18,344 bases of DNA. Source: Candidatus Firestoneibacteriota bacterium (lineage in GTDB: Bacteria; Oederibacteriota; JAAXVQ01). Positions 7,597 through 14,893 of the stretch are shown in pieces. Within the stretch, counting starts at the first letter, position 1, and every line of letters starts with the position of its first letter. A program made the position numbers and the translations under genes. A model generated the notes under the pieces. That model saw nothing but the letters and a program-made list of their open reading frames with translations. It did no database searches and was not told where the DNA came from. The DNA is taken from the NCBI GenBank assembly GCA_013335425.1, contig JAAXVQ010000008.1:1-18344 (forward strand), written 5' to 3'.

Positions 7597-9447
7597 TTGT
7601 CCTTAAAAACCACAACCGATAAAGCCGGTTGGCTCCTGGTATTGGCCCTGGGGCTGGCGTTTTTCTTTTCCGGCCAATGGTACCTGCTGGAACAAGGAAA
7701 AATTTTGCAGGGCTTTTACAATCTCTTCGCCTGTTTGCTGGTCGTCTACTGGATCAGCTGGCGGCGGAATTTTTCCATTGCGTTGCAAAACGCATTGGCC
7801 GTCGGCCTGGCGTTGGTGGTGTACTTGTGGACCACCGACTGGGCTTCAACCACTTACGGCGTGAATTCCAACATCAAACTGCTTCCCATCCTGGCCGGTC
7901 TGGCCATGGTCTTTACCCTGCACTCCCCCGTAAAACCCAATCCCGGGGAACGCACCGGCGCCGACGTCACCTACAGCCGGCGGACTCTGCGGATTTTTTC
8001 CTGGATGCTGATCATCGCCACCATCATGATTCTCACGGTGATACTGGCCAAAACCTACCTGGTCCCCTTCGACAGCACCAATGTCATCAATTTTTTCTTT
8101 GTGCTGCGCAGTCACGGCATTTTGGGAGACATTCAATCCCTGCCCTTCTCGGCTTGGTGGCGTCTGTGGTTTCCCCTGCTTACGCTCGCCGGCATGCTCA
8201 CGGCTTTCTGGTTTATCCTCTACCGCCAGGAGCGCCTGGGTGTCTGGAAGAGCCTGCTGCTGATCTATCTGCTGGGCAACGTGGCCGGCATCTCCATCGA
8301 GTACCTCGCCACCAGCGGGCTCGAACAGTTGGCCCTGGAAGTAAAATCCATCCACTACAATTTTTACAATGTGGCCAAGACCTATAAAACGTTTAGCGAC
8401 ATTTGGCTTATGCTGGAAACGTTCGCTACCCGGGAAATTTTTCAATTCCACTCCTTTGCCATGAGTCACCCGCCGCTCAATCTGATTTTAAACTGGATTT
8501 GGATACATCTAACCGGGGATAACCCAGCCCTGATCGCGCTCATCATTGGGGCCTTGGCCTGGACCGGGATTTTTCCCATGTTCTTGCTCGGGCGCGAACT
8601 GTACAACCGCGAGTTGGGCTTTTATATGGCGGGCTTGTACGCCGTGCTGCCCAATACGCTCATCATCAACATGGTGGCCTTGGACGGTTTAGTCACCAGC
8701 TTCACGGCCTGGACTTTCGCCTTCATGCTCATGGGCTCCCGGCGCCGGGGGCACGGGTATATGTTTTTGTCGGGCTTGGGCTTGGCGGGTTTTGCCTTGA
8801 CCCACTACAGTTCCCCCATCTTGCTCCCGGCATTGTTTATTACCGCCATTATGGGCCTCCGCAGTCAAGAACTGAAACTCGGCGCATGGCTGGGAAGCGC
8901 ATTCTCCAAACTGTTTTTTTTCATCTTGGGCGCGGGACTGCCCTTCCTGCTGCTGGAAATGACGACACATTGGAAATTCGATTACCCGGCCATGATGCAC
9001 TACGTTGTTTTCCAAGTTTACGGAAACTCCATCGCCCTCCACCCCTGGTTCGTAGGTTCGTGGCTGACCTGGGTCAATTATTTTATATTTCTCAGTGTCC
9101 CGATTACGACGCTGTTCGTACTCCGTTGGCTGGACATCATTCGCGGCGATTGGAAAAATGATTTTTTCCCTTGGGCCGGATTGACCACCATGGTGGTCCC
9201 TTTTGTTTTGGGCATGGCGCGGCAGGAGACCGAACGTGCCTACATGCTGTTCAATGTTTTCGTCGTGGCCACAGCCGTCCTGATGTTGTGGAAAGGTGAA
9301 CAACCTTTACGTTATATGCTCCGTGCCTCGGATGCTCGGCGGATTGAAGAGATGGGCGGCGGATGGCGCCCGATGTTTTTCGTCGTCATGGCCTTGGCAT
9401 TCATCAACGCCATGATCATCGAAATGCTGGTGGTGGATCATTTTTAA
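7597..9447 (+). CDS. GT-C-like polytopic membrane glycosyltransferase
   Basis: The 616-aa product starts at TTG 7597. It is the only start consistent with the hydrophobic N terminus, and a strong GGGGG/GGGG purine run lies at 7585-7594. About thirteen membrane segments are visible: four in residues 10-110, then a basic cytoplasmic loop (112-133), then the remainder. Residues about 230-300 form an outer loop ending in S-H-P-P-L-N (290-295), which corresponds to the HPPL motif before the second core helix in GT39/ArnT-like enzymes. L-G-R-E-L-Y-N-R at about 334-341 is also typical. A canonical D-E pair in the first core loop is not evident, so activity is less certain than for the GT39 gene at 1034-3637. 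The predicted role is sugar transfer from a polyprenyl-phosphate donor outside the membrane. It opens the plus-strand block, 249 bases before the propeller gene. Confidence 0.72.
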   Translation: MSLKTTTDKAGWLLVLALGLAFFFSGQWYLLEQGKILQGFYNLFACLLVVYWISWRRNFSIALQNALAVGLALVVYLWTTDWASTTYGVNSNIKLLPILAGLAMVFTLHSPVKPNPGERTGADVTYSRRTLRIFSWMLIIATIMILTVILAKTYLVPFDSTNVINFFFVLRSHGILGDIQSLPFSAWWRLWFPLLTLAGMLTAFWFILYRQERLGVWKSLLLIYLLGNVAGISIEYLATSGLEQLALEVKSIHYNFYNVAKTYKTFSDIWLMLETFATREIFQFHSFAMSHPPLNLILNWIWIHLTGDNPALIALIIGALAWTGIFPMFLLGRELYNRELGFYMAGLYAVLPNTLIINMVALDGLVTSFTAWTFAFMLMGSRRRGHGYMFLSGLGLAGFALTHYSSPILLPALFITAIMGLRSQELKLGAWLGSAFSKLFFFILGAGLPFLLLEMTTHWKFDYPAMMHYVVFQVYGNSIALHPWFVGSWLTWVNYFIFLSVPITTLFVLRWLDIIRGDWKNDFFPWAGLTTMVVPFVLGMARQETERAYMLFNVFVVATAVLMLWKGEQPLRYMLRASDARRIEEMGGGWRPMFFVVMALAFINAMIIEMLVVDHF

Positions 9448-9544
9448 ACGGATAAAGTTTATACAAAATGACATGCTTGTCAAACTAGAAAGACAGGCAA
9501 TGCGCAGATGTCACAGACGCCCGCTGATTTAACCTTTTAGCAAC

Positions 9545-9564
9545 AACGCTTTTTTGAGCGTTTT
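9545..9564 (+). terminator. Weak terminator-like hairpin after the GT-C gene
   Basis: AACGCT (9545-9550) pairs with AGCGTT (9557-9562) around the loop TTTTTG, followed by only a short T run (TTTT counting the last stem bases, then C). The stem is short, so this is a marginal intrinsic terminator. It lies 98 bases after the GT-C stop and before the next promoter, a sensible place. A second small inverted repeat, TGACA-TGCT-TGTCA, lies at 9469-9482. Confidence 0.28.
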
Positions 9565-9635
9565 CGAGGCATTGCGTGTGCCATATGCGCAATCTTCAAA
9601 AAAAGGTTGGTTTTAAAGGCTGGGGAAAGTCGTGT

Positions 9636-9664
9636 TTGAATAATTTCGACAGAAGTGACAAAAT
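9636..9664 (+). promoter_or_regulatory. Probable promoter of the propeller-SDR-GT2-GT2-methyltransferase unit
   Basis: TTGAAT (9636-9641) and CAAAAT (9659-9664) are separated by 17 bases, each matching the sigma70 consensus at 4 of 6 positions. Transcription would start near 9671, about 26 bases before the ATG at 9697, with GCGGAGG in the leader as ribosome binding site. The surrounding sequence is clearly AT-rich compared with the genes. Confidence 0.4.
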
Positions 9665-9696
9665 GAAATAAAAAATTATTTTTGCGGAGGAACCCA

Positions 9697-10782
9697 ATGG
9701 CCAAAAGTAAAAAAGCTTCCACAGCCGCCGTATCCAAGAAAAAAAAGCCTCTCAGGAAAAGCGTTTCACCCGCCGGACCCTTGCGTGCAAAGAAAATGCC
9801 CCCGCCGGCCGCCCTGCAGCCGACGCCCGAAATCATCCAACCGGCACCCCAAACTTCAGGAAATTCCCGCAACTGGCTCTGGGCCCTGCTGATTGTGGGC
9901 ATCATCGCATTAATCGGCGTGGAAGTGACCCTGAGCGTAAAAACCAAGATGAGTTATCAGGGCAAGGTCACCTCGGTACTTTACTTCGGGGAGCGCGGAG
10001 AATTACCGGACAAGCTCGGAAAATTTTGGGGTGCCGGCCGTGTCAGGATCGACGAAGCGCATAAACGCTTTTGCATGGTGGAGAGCATGTTTAACAAAAT
10101 CATGTACTGGGATCTCGAAACCGGCAAACACATTATCGACATTGATAAGAACGGACCGCACAAAATAGACGCCCAAGGCCGCTCCCAATCAAAGGACTTT
10201 TCGCCCATCAATGGAGATATTGATCAGGAAGGCAACGTTTACGTTATTGATAAGAATCTCGGAGAGGTCTCCGTGTTTTCCCCGGACTTCAAGCTTAAAA
10301 CCTCTTGGAAAGTTCCGGCCAGCGACAAAATTGCCGTTACCAAAACCGGCTTGGTCTACGTGCTTGACGTCCGGACCATGGAGATCGTTCAATATAACGC
10401 CGTAGGACAGGAACAGAAACGATTCGGCAGAGACCACTTCGGCAACCCGCGCCAATTTGCCGTCGACGAAGCGGGCAACCTCTTTGTTACGGATTTGGAT
10501 CAAAAAAAAGTCTTGGGGTTTTCCCCGGACGGGAAATTGTTCACTTCATTTTCCCCCAGCGTCCGCCCTTTTGGTGATCATGATATTTTCGCAAAGGACG
10601 GTAAAATTTATTTGTCCATGTATGATGTAAAACGTCTGTTTGTCTTTTCTTTAAAAGGCAAACTCATCTGGGATATCCTGCTGCCCTATCCGGGAACCAT
10701 TGCCGTGGACGGCAACGGCCTCCTGTATTTGGCTGGTCCCGGCGGCTTAGGCACCTTCCGGATCGAGAAACAATTTCGTTAA
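9697..10782 (+). CDS. Membrane-anchored NHL/six-bladed beta-propeller protein
   Basis: The product is 361 aa from ATG 9697, which has GGAGG 6 bases upstream; the in-frame TTG at 9682 would place the start before that site. Residues 1-58 are a Lys/Ala/Pro-rich cytoplasmic tail. One membrane segment follows at about 60-80 (N-in, C-out, inferred from the basic N terminus). Residues about 90-361 contain about six repeats of the form D-x-x-G-N-x-Y-V-x-D...V-x-x-F-S-x-D-G-K, for example G-N-V-Y-V-I-D and G-N-L-F-V-T-D. These are typical of NHL/6-bladed propellers. Such domains act as binding platforms; no catalytic residues are identifiable. It sits between the GT-C enzyme and the sugar-processing genes, so a scaffold or sensor role on the outer membrane face is plausible but unproven. 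Confidence 0.85.
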   Translation: MAKSKKASTAAVSKKKKPLRKSVSPAGPLRAKKMPPPAALQPTPEIIQPAPQTSGNSRNWLWALLIVGIIALIGVEVTLSVKTKMSYQGKVTSVLYFGERGELPDKLGKFWGAGRVRIDEAHKRFCMVESMFNKIMYWDLETGKHIIDIDKNGPHKIDAQGRSQSKDFSPINGDIDQEGNVYVIDKNLGEVSVFSPDFKLKTSWKVPASDKIAVTKTGLVYVLDVRTMEIVQYNAVGQEQKRFGRDHFGNPRQFAVDEAGNLFVTDLDQKKVLGFSPDGKLFTSFSPSVRPFGDHDIFAKDGKIYLSMYDVKRLFVFSLKGKLIWDILLPYPGTIAVDGNGLLYLAGPGGLGTFRIEKQFR

Positions 10783-10821
10783 CAAATAAATCACACACAA
10801 CATCGTGTTGGGGTATCAAGG

Positions 10822-11796
10822 ATGAAAATTCTGGTGGTCGGTGGGGCCGGCTATCTAGGCGGCAGCGTTACGGATTTATTAATGCGCACGAACCATGAAC
10901 TTCTGGTATATGATGTTTTACTCTATGAAGATTTTTACCGCAAAAAAGTGCCTTTCGTGCTGGGGGACGTCAGGGACTATGCCGCCCTCAAAAAACACCT
11001 GGCCTGGGCGGATGCCGTGGTATGGCTGGCGGCGATTGTCGGCGACCCGGCTTGCGCGATCCGCGAGTCTTTGACCCAGGCGGTGAACCGCGACTCGGTC
11101 CGTTGGCTGCGGGAAAATTTTTCCGGCCCCATTGTTTTCATGTCCACCTGCTCGGTCTACGGGGCCAACACCGAAGTCTTGGACGAAACCTCCGCGCTCA
11201 ACCCCCTGTCACTCTACGCCCGCACCAAAGTGGAAGCGGAAAACATCCTGGCGGGCTCCAACGCCGTGTGCTTCCGCCTGGGAACCCTCTTCGGCGTAAG
11301 TGATGAGTTCGCCCGGCAGCGTTTCGACCTGGTGGTGAACACCCTGGTGATGCGGGCGGTTTACCACGGCCGCATCAGCGTCTTCGGCGGTTCCCAGTTC
11401 CGCCCCCTGCTCCATGTGCGCGACGTGGCTCCGGCCATTGTCCGCGCGCTGGAGACCCAAGCCCGGGGTATTTACAATTTGCACTACGACAACTACAAGA
11501 TCATCGATATCGTCAAGACCATTGAAAATCATTTCCCGGATCTCAAGGTGGAAACCACGGCCGAACAGTTTGAAGACAAGCGCAACTACAGCGTTTCCAG
11601 CGCCAAAGCCAAAAAAGATCTGGGCTTCGCACCTGCGGTTTCTCTCGATTTGGGCATCCGCGAACTCAAGCAATTATTGGAAGAGAAACGCATAAAAAAC
11701 ACCTTTTTCACGCGTTTCTCCAATTACGAACATCTCCGGCACCTGCTCGCCGAGCACCCCTCGCCCCTGGGGCGGGAACTCAAGCTGGAAATCTGA
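10822..11796 (+). CDS. NAD-dependent epimerase/dehydratase (extended SDR), sugar-nucleotide type
   Basis: The 324-aa product begins at ATG 10822. GGGG lies 9 bases upstream and AAGG directly abuts the ATG. Family signatures are G-G-A-G-Y-L-G at 7-13 (dinucleotide binding), D31 at the end of strand 2 (favouring NAD over NADP), D49-V-R-D52 contacting adenine, S-T-C-S-V-Y-G at 108-114, and the catalytic Y132-x-x-x-K136 (Y-A-R-T-K). Extended SDRs with this pattern epimerise, dehydrate or reduce NDP-sugars in the cytoplasm. The neighbouring TylC3-type C-methyltransferase suggests a keto-deoxysugar pathway in which this enzyme could be the 4-ketoreductase or an epimerase. The exact reaction is not readable. 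It is 39 bases after the propeller gene and 16 bases before a GT2 gene. Confidence 0.92.
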   Translation: MKILVVGGAGYLGGSVTDLLMRTNHELLVYDVLLYEDFYRKKVPFVLGDVRDYAALKKHLAWADAVVWLAAIVGDPACAIRESLTQAVNRDSVRWLRENFSGPIVFMSTCSVYGANTEVLDETSALNPLSLYARTKVEAENILAGSNAVCFRLGTLFGVSDEFARQRFDLVVNTLVMRAVYHGRISVFGGSQFRPLLHVRDVAPAIVRALETQARGIYNLHYDNYKIIDIVKTIENHFPDLKVETTAEQFEDKRNYSVSSAKAKKDLGFAPAVSLDLGIRELKQLLEEKRIKNTFFTRFSNYEHLRHLLAEHPSPLGRELKLEI

Positions 11797-11812
11797 TTTT
11801 TCGAGGTTCGGC

Positions 11813-12544
11813 ATGAACGAATTGTCCATCATCATACCCGTGCTTTCCGGCTTCGAACGCATGCCGGCGTTCATTGACGGCTTGAGCCAGTACTTGCAGG
11901 CCAACCCCGGCGATATGGACGTCATCGTGGTCGTCGATCAGACCGTGGAAAAACCCGGGAGCATCCTCGAATACGTGCGCGACCATTACCCCTGGCTGCC
12001 CTGCCGGGTGCTGCAAAAATACGGACGGGGCAGCGAACGCAACTACGGCGCCTTGGTCCGCTTCGGCATGGCTTACTCCCACAGCCAATACGTGGTGCTG
12101 GTCTCCCCTTCGGGGGAAGATGATTTAAGCAAAATCCGGGAAATGCTCCCCCAGATGCGCCAAGGCGCCCAGTTGGCGCAAGCCACCCGTTATTTAAAAC
12201 CCGCGGACGCGCGGCAGGTGAAATTTCTTTTCCGATTTTATCAAACCCTTTTCAGGTTCAGCATTCGGGCGTTGCTGGGCTTGACGGTCAGCGATTCCAC
12301 TTACGGGTTTAAGATGTTCGACCGGGTGTTTATCGAGAGTTTGGGCATCAACCGCAACGGCTTTTCCCTCTGCCCGGAAATCACGGTTAAAAGCCTGCTC
12401 GCCGGAGGGAAAGTGGTGTATGTGCCTTCGGCGGCCCGCCCCGTGCCCGGCGGCTCGCCCTTTCAATTGAGCCGGGAAGGCATCGGATATTTTTTGGTCG
12501 TCTCCCGCGCCTTTTTGCACCGGCTGGGATTGCTGTGGTTTTAA
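11813..12544 (+). CDS. DPM1-like GT2 glycosyltransferase with non-canonical DxD motif
   Basis: The 243-aa product begins at ATG 11813, with GAGG about 7 bases upstream. The fold signature of the dolichyl/polyprenyl-phosphate sugar synthase group is present: L-S-I-I-I-P-V at 4-10, V-V-V-D-Q at 39-43 (D42 for the nucleotide), and D-S-T-Y-G-F-K-M-F late in the chain. Where canonical members carry D-x-D (as in MDSDL of the next gene), this protein has V-S-P-S-G-E-D-D at 97-104. The metal-binding acids are therefore shifted or replaced. It ends close to the fold boundary, with no C-terminal membrane domain. It may use an unusual metal ligand set, act as a partner of the following GT2, or be inactive. 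The next gene starts 10 bases downstream. Confidence 0.82.
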   Translation: MNELSIIIPVLSGFERMPAFIDGLSQYLQANPGDMDVIVVVDQTVEKPGSILEYVRDHYPWLPCRVLQKYGRGSERNYGALVRFGMAYSHSQYVVLVSPSGEDDLSKIREMLPQMRQGAQLAQATRYLKPADARQVKFLFRFYQTLFRFSIRALLGLTVSDSTYGFKMFDRVFIESLGINRNGFSLCPEITVKSLLAGGKVVYVPSAARPVPGGSPFQLSREGIGYFLVVSRAFLHRLGLLWF

Positions 12545-12554
12545 GCCCGCGCCC

Positions 12555-13313
12555 ATGAAGGTCGGCATCGTCATCCCCATGTACAATGAAGCCGCCGGTG
12601 CGCGGACGAACCTGGAAACCATATTAACCTATACGCGCCGACTCCCGGGCGACGTCTTCGTGCTCGTGGTCAATGACGCCTCCACCGACACCACCGAGCC
12701 CTTGGTGAAAAAACTGATCGCCGAACAACCCGACGACCATCTGCGCCTGATCTCGCACGCCCGCAACTCCGGTTATGGCGCGGCCAACCGCACCGGAGCG
12801 CAATACGCGTTGGAACAAGGTTGCGACTATGCCTTGTTTATGGACAGCGATCTGACCAACCACCCCAAATATCTCGCAGATTTTTATCCCCCCATGCAGC
12901 GGGGCGTCGACTACATCAAAGCTTCGCGCTATGTTCCCGGCGGCGGCATGGAAGGCGTGCCTGTCTTCCGGCAACTGATTTCCCGCGCGGGCAATGCCGC
13001 GGCCGCCCGCCTTTTCGGCCTTCCCCTGCACGATTGCACCAACGGCTTCCGCGCCGTGCACGCCCGCGTGCTCAAATCCCTGCGCCTTAAGGAAAATAAG
13101 TTCGCCCTGATCGTCGAAGAACTTTATCAGGCAAAATTTTCAGCTGCTTCGTATGCCGAAGTTCCCACCCTGCTGACGGCCCGCCGCGCCGGGGAAAAAC
13201 CTTCCAGTTTCACCTATCCGCCCTCCGTGTTCTGGACTTATTTTAAATACGCCTTCAAAGCCTTTTGGCATGTGCGCCCATATCCCAACTTTCCCCCAGG
13301 AGAAAAACCATGA
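12555..13313 (+). CDS. DPM1-like GT2 glycosyltransferase (canonical DxD)
   Basis: The 252-aa product begins at ATG 12555; the Shine-Dalgarno sequence is weak, and coupling to the upstream gene 10 bases away is likely. V-G-I-V-I-P-M-Y-N-E at 3-12, V-V-N-D-A-S-T-D at 38-45 and M-D-S-D-L at 96-100 are the nucleotide- and metal-binding motifs of GT2. D-C-T-N-G-F-R-A later in the chain is typical of polyprenyl-phosphate mannose/glucose synthases. No membrane domain follows the catalytic domain. The predicted reaction is transfer of a sugar from an NDP-sugar to polyprenyl phosphate, which would make donors for the GT-C enzymes in this window. That link is inference. Its TGA stop overlaps the next ATG (ATGA, 4 bases). 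Confidence 0.9.
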   Translation: MKVGIVIPMYNEAAGARTNLETILTYTRRLPGDVFVLVVNDASTDTTEPLVKKLIAEQPDDHLRLISHARNSGYGAANRTGAQYALEQGCDYALFMDSDLTNHPKYLADFYPPMQRGVDYIKASRYVPGGGMEGVPVFRQLISRAGNAAAARLFGLPLHDCTNGFRAVHARVLKSLRLKENKFALIVEELYQAKFSAASYAEVPTLLTARRAGEKPSSFTYPPSVFWTYFKYAFKAFWHVRPYPNFPPGEKP

Positions 13314-14509
13314 GAAGAACCGTATGCCGCGGCTGCGCAAGTCCGGATTTGGCCGAATTCCTCAATCTGGGCGACATGCCCTTGGCCGGCGGATTTTTAT
13401 CCTCCCCCGAAGCCTTTGCCGCCGAACAACGCTACCCCTTGCCCGTGCATGTGTGCCGGAAATGCGGGCTGGTGCAAATCCTGGAGCTGGTTTCTCCGGA
13501 CGTGCTTTTCAAGGACTACGCTTTTTCCTCAAGCACCATCAACCCCCTGATCCGGCATTTTGAACAATACGCCCAATGGATCAAGGATAAGCTTCACCCC
13601 GGCCTGGTGGTGGAGTTCGGGTGCAATGACGGTATTTTGCTTGAACCCCTCAACCGACTTGGCATTAAAACCTGCGGCATTGACATTTCCGAGAACATTA
13701 CCACCATGGCCCGCGCCAAGGGCTTGGATGTGGTCACCGGCTATTTTGACGCACCCACGGCCGGGGCCATTCGCACACGCCTGGGTCAGGCTGATTTGGT
13801 CACGGGGAGCAATGCCTTTCCCCATAACGACAACCCCGAGGTGATCTTGCAGGCCGCCCGGAACGTTTTAAAACCCACGGGACATTTGGCCCTGGAGGTC
13901 ATGTACCTCGGAGATTTGCTGGACCAACTCCAATGGGACACGTTCTATCACGAACATCTGACGTTTTATTGCCTGACCACCCTCAACACCTTGCTGCAGC
14001 GCTACGGCTTTCATGCCGTGGACGCCGTGCGCCTGCCCATGCACGGCGGGGCCCTGCGCGTATTGGCGGCCATGGATCCGGACGAAACTCCCTCCCCGGC
14101 GGTCGCGGATTTGTTGCAAAATGAAAGCCGGGCCAAGTTGGCGGATCCGGAGACTTGGTTCGCTTTCGGACGCAACATGGGGCGGACCATCGAGGTTGTC
14201 AACCGCACGCTTCGAGATTTGAGCAAGACCCAGCGCATTTGGGGTTACGGCGCCGCAGGCAAGGCCACCCTTTGGGTAAACGCCTGCCGCATGGATTTTC
14301 TGGAAGCCATGGTGGACGCCTCCCCCCTGCGCGCCGGAAAGTGGATGCCGGGTACGCATACGCCCATCGTCTTCCCGGAAAAGCTCAAAGCCGATCCGCC
14401 GGATTATATCTTCATCACGGCCTGGAATTATGCGGAGCAAATCAAGAAAAACGAGGATTGGTTCAAAGGCATTTGGATCACGCCGCTGCCGGCGCTGCGA
14501 TTTTTTTAG
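13310..14509 (+). CDS. TylC3-type sugar C-methyltransferase (zinc domain, SAM domain, C-terminal domain)
   Basis: The product is 399 aa from ATG 13310, which has AGGAG 7 bases upstream and overlaps the previous stop by 4 bases; a GTG-like extension to 13265 is not needed. Three domains are visible in the order known for NDP-sugar C-methyltransferases such as TylC3/TcaB9. The N-terminal zinc-binding domain has C6, C9, C49 and C52. The SAM domain has E-F-G-C-N-D-G at 102-108. The C-terminal domain starts near 285 with W-G-Y-G-A-A-G-K. The catalytic H-E-H segment is F-Y-H-E-H-L at 212-217. The family methylates carbon 3 of NDP-4-keto-2,6-dideoxyhexoses to give branched sugars; the exact sugar here is unknown. 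It is the last gene before a 384-base gap. Confidence 0.93.
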   Translation: MRRTVCRGCASPDLAEFLNLGDMPLAGGFLSSPEAFAAEQRYPLPVHVCRKCGLVQILELVSPDVLFKDYAFSSSTINPLIRHFEQYAQWIKDKLHPGLVVEFGCNDGILLEPLNRLGIKTCGIDISENITTMARAKGLDVVTGYFDAPTAGAIRTRLGQADLVTGSNAFPHNDNPEVILQAARNVLKPTGHLALEVMYLGDLLDQLQWDTFYHEHLTFYCLTTLNTLLQRYGFHAVDAVRLPMHGGALRVLAAMDPDETPSPAVADLLQNESRAKLADPETWFAFGRNMGRTIEVVNRTLRDLSKTQRIWGYGAAGKATLWVNACRMDFLEAMVDASPLRAGKWMPGTHTPIVFPEKLKADPPDYIFITAWNYAEQIKKNEDWFKGIWITPLPALRFF

Positions 14510-14639
14510 CACTTGCAGCGTGAGTTTCCGCCGGGTTTGAAGCCCACCCGTCTCAACGGCTTCCCGCAACATTTTTCAACAAATCAGCCTGTCCCCGTTG
14601 AAACAGGTTTGCACCTTCAACCAAAGGAACGGTTTTGAT

Positions 14640-14672
14640 TTGAAAACCCGAGACGCATGAGTTATACTCATG
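14640..14672 (+). promoter_or_regulatory. Strong sigma70-type promoter with inverted repeat over the -10
   Basis: TTGAAA (14640-14645) and TATACT (14663-14668) are separated by 17 bases, each matching consensus at 5 of 6 positions. The perfect inverted repeat CATGAGT-TAT-ACTCATG (14656-14672) straddles the -10, so a dimeric regulator bound there would block polymerase. A second imperfect symmetry, GGTTTT...AAAACC (14631-14648), covers the -35. The promoter points at the phosphoglycosyltransferase gene at 14894, leaving a leader of about 220 bases. Confidence 0.6.
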
Positions 14673-14893
14673 TTCGTTTGGGACATTAGTGAACAACTTG
14701 CTTGTTTACATTAAAAAAACATACTGCCGAGAAACTCCGCTGCAAATTCCTCCTGCGTTATTCGGCCTTACTCGAGACCCCGCAAGCCTTGTCGCCCGAC
14801 TCAGGCCGCCGATGGAGAGATACCGCGGAAACCGCTCTGGCGATACTTTGAACGGCCGCGCTTAAACGCATCGGCGCGGCTTGTAGGAAAGGA
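14673..14893 (+). other. Long untranslated leader of the phosphoglycosyltransferase gene
   Basis: No open frame of note lies between the promoter and the ATG at 14894. A stem GCCGCGC (14855-14861) pairs with GCGCGGC (14874-14880) around a 12-base loop, ending 5 bases before the ribosome binding site AGGAAAGGA (14885-14893), so it could influence translation. The first part of the gap, 14510-14639, holds only weak symmetries (14532-14550; 14588-14607 followed by TTT) and no convincing terminator for the upstream operon. No known riboswitch or small RNA was recognised. Confidence 0.35.

Noticed and set aside
9569..9583. Sigma54-like TGGCAC-N5-ATGC on the minus strand
   Set aside because: It points into the 3' end of the GT-C gene with no target gene downstream on that strand, and the -12 element is imperfect. 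It is probably chance.
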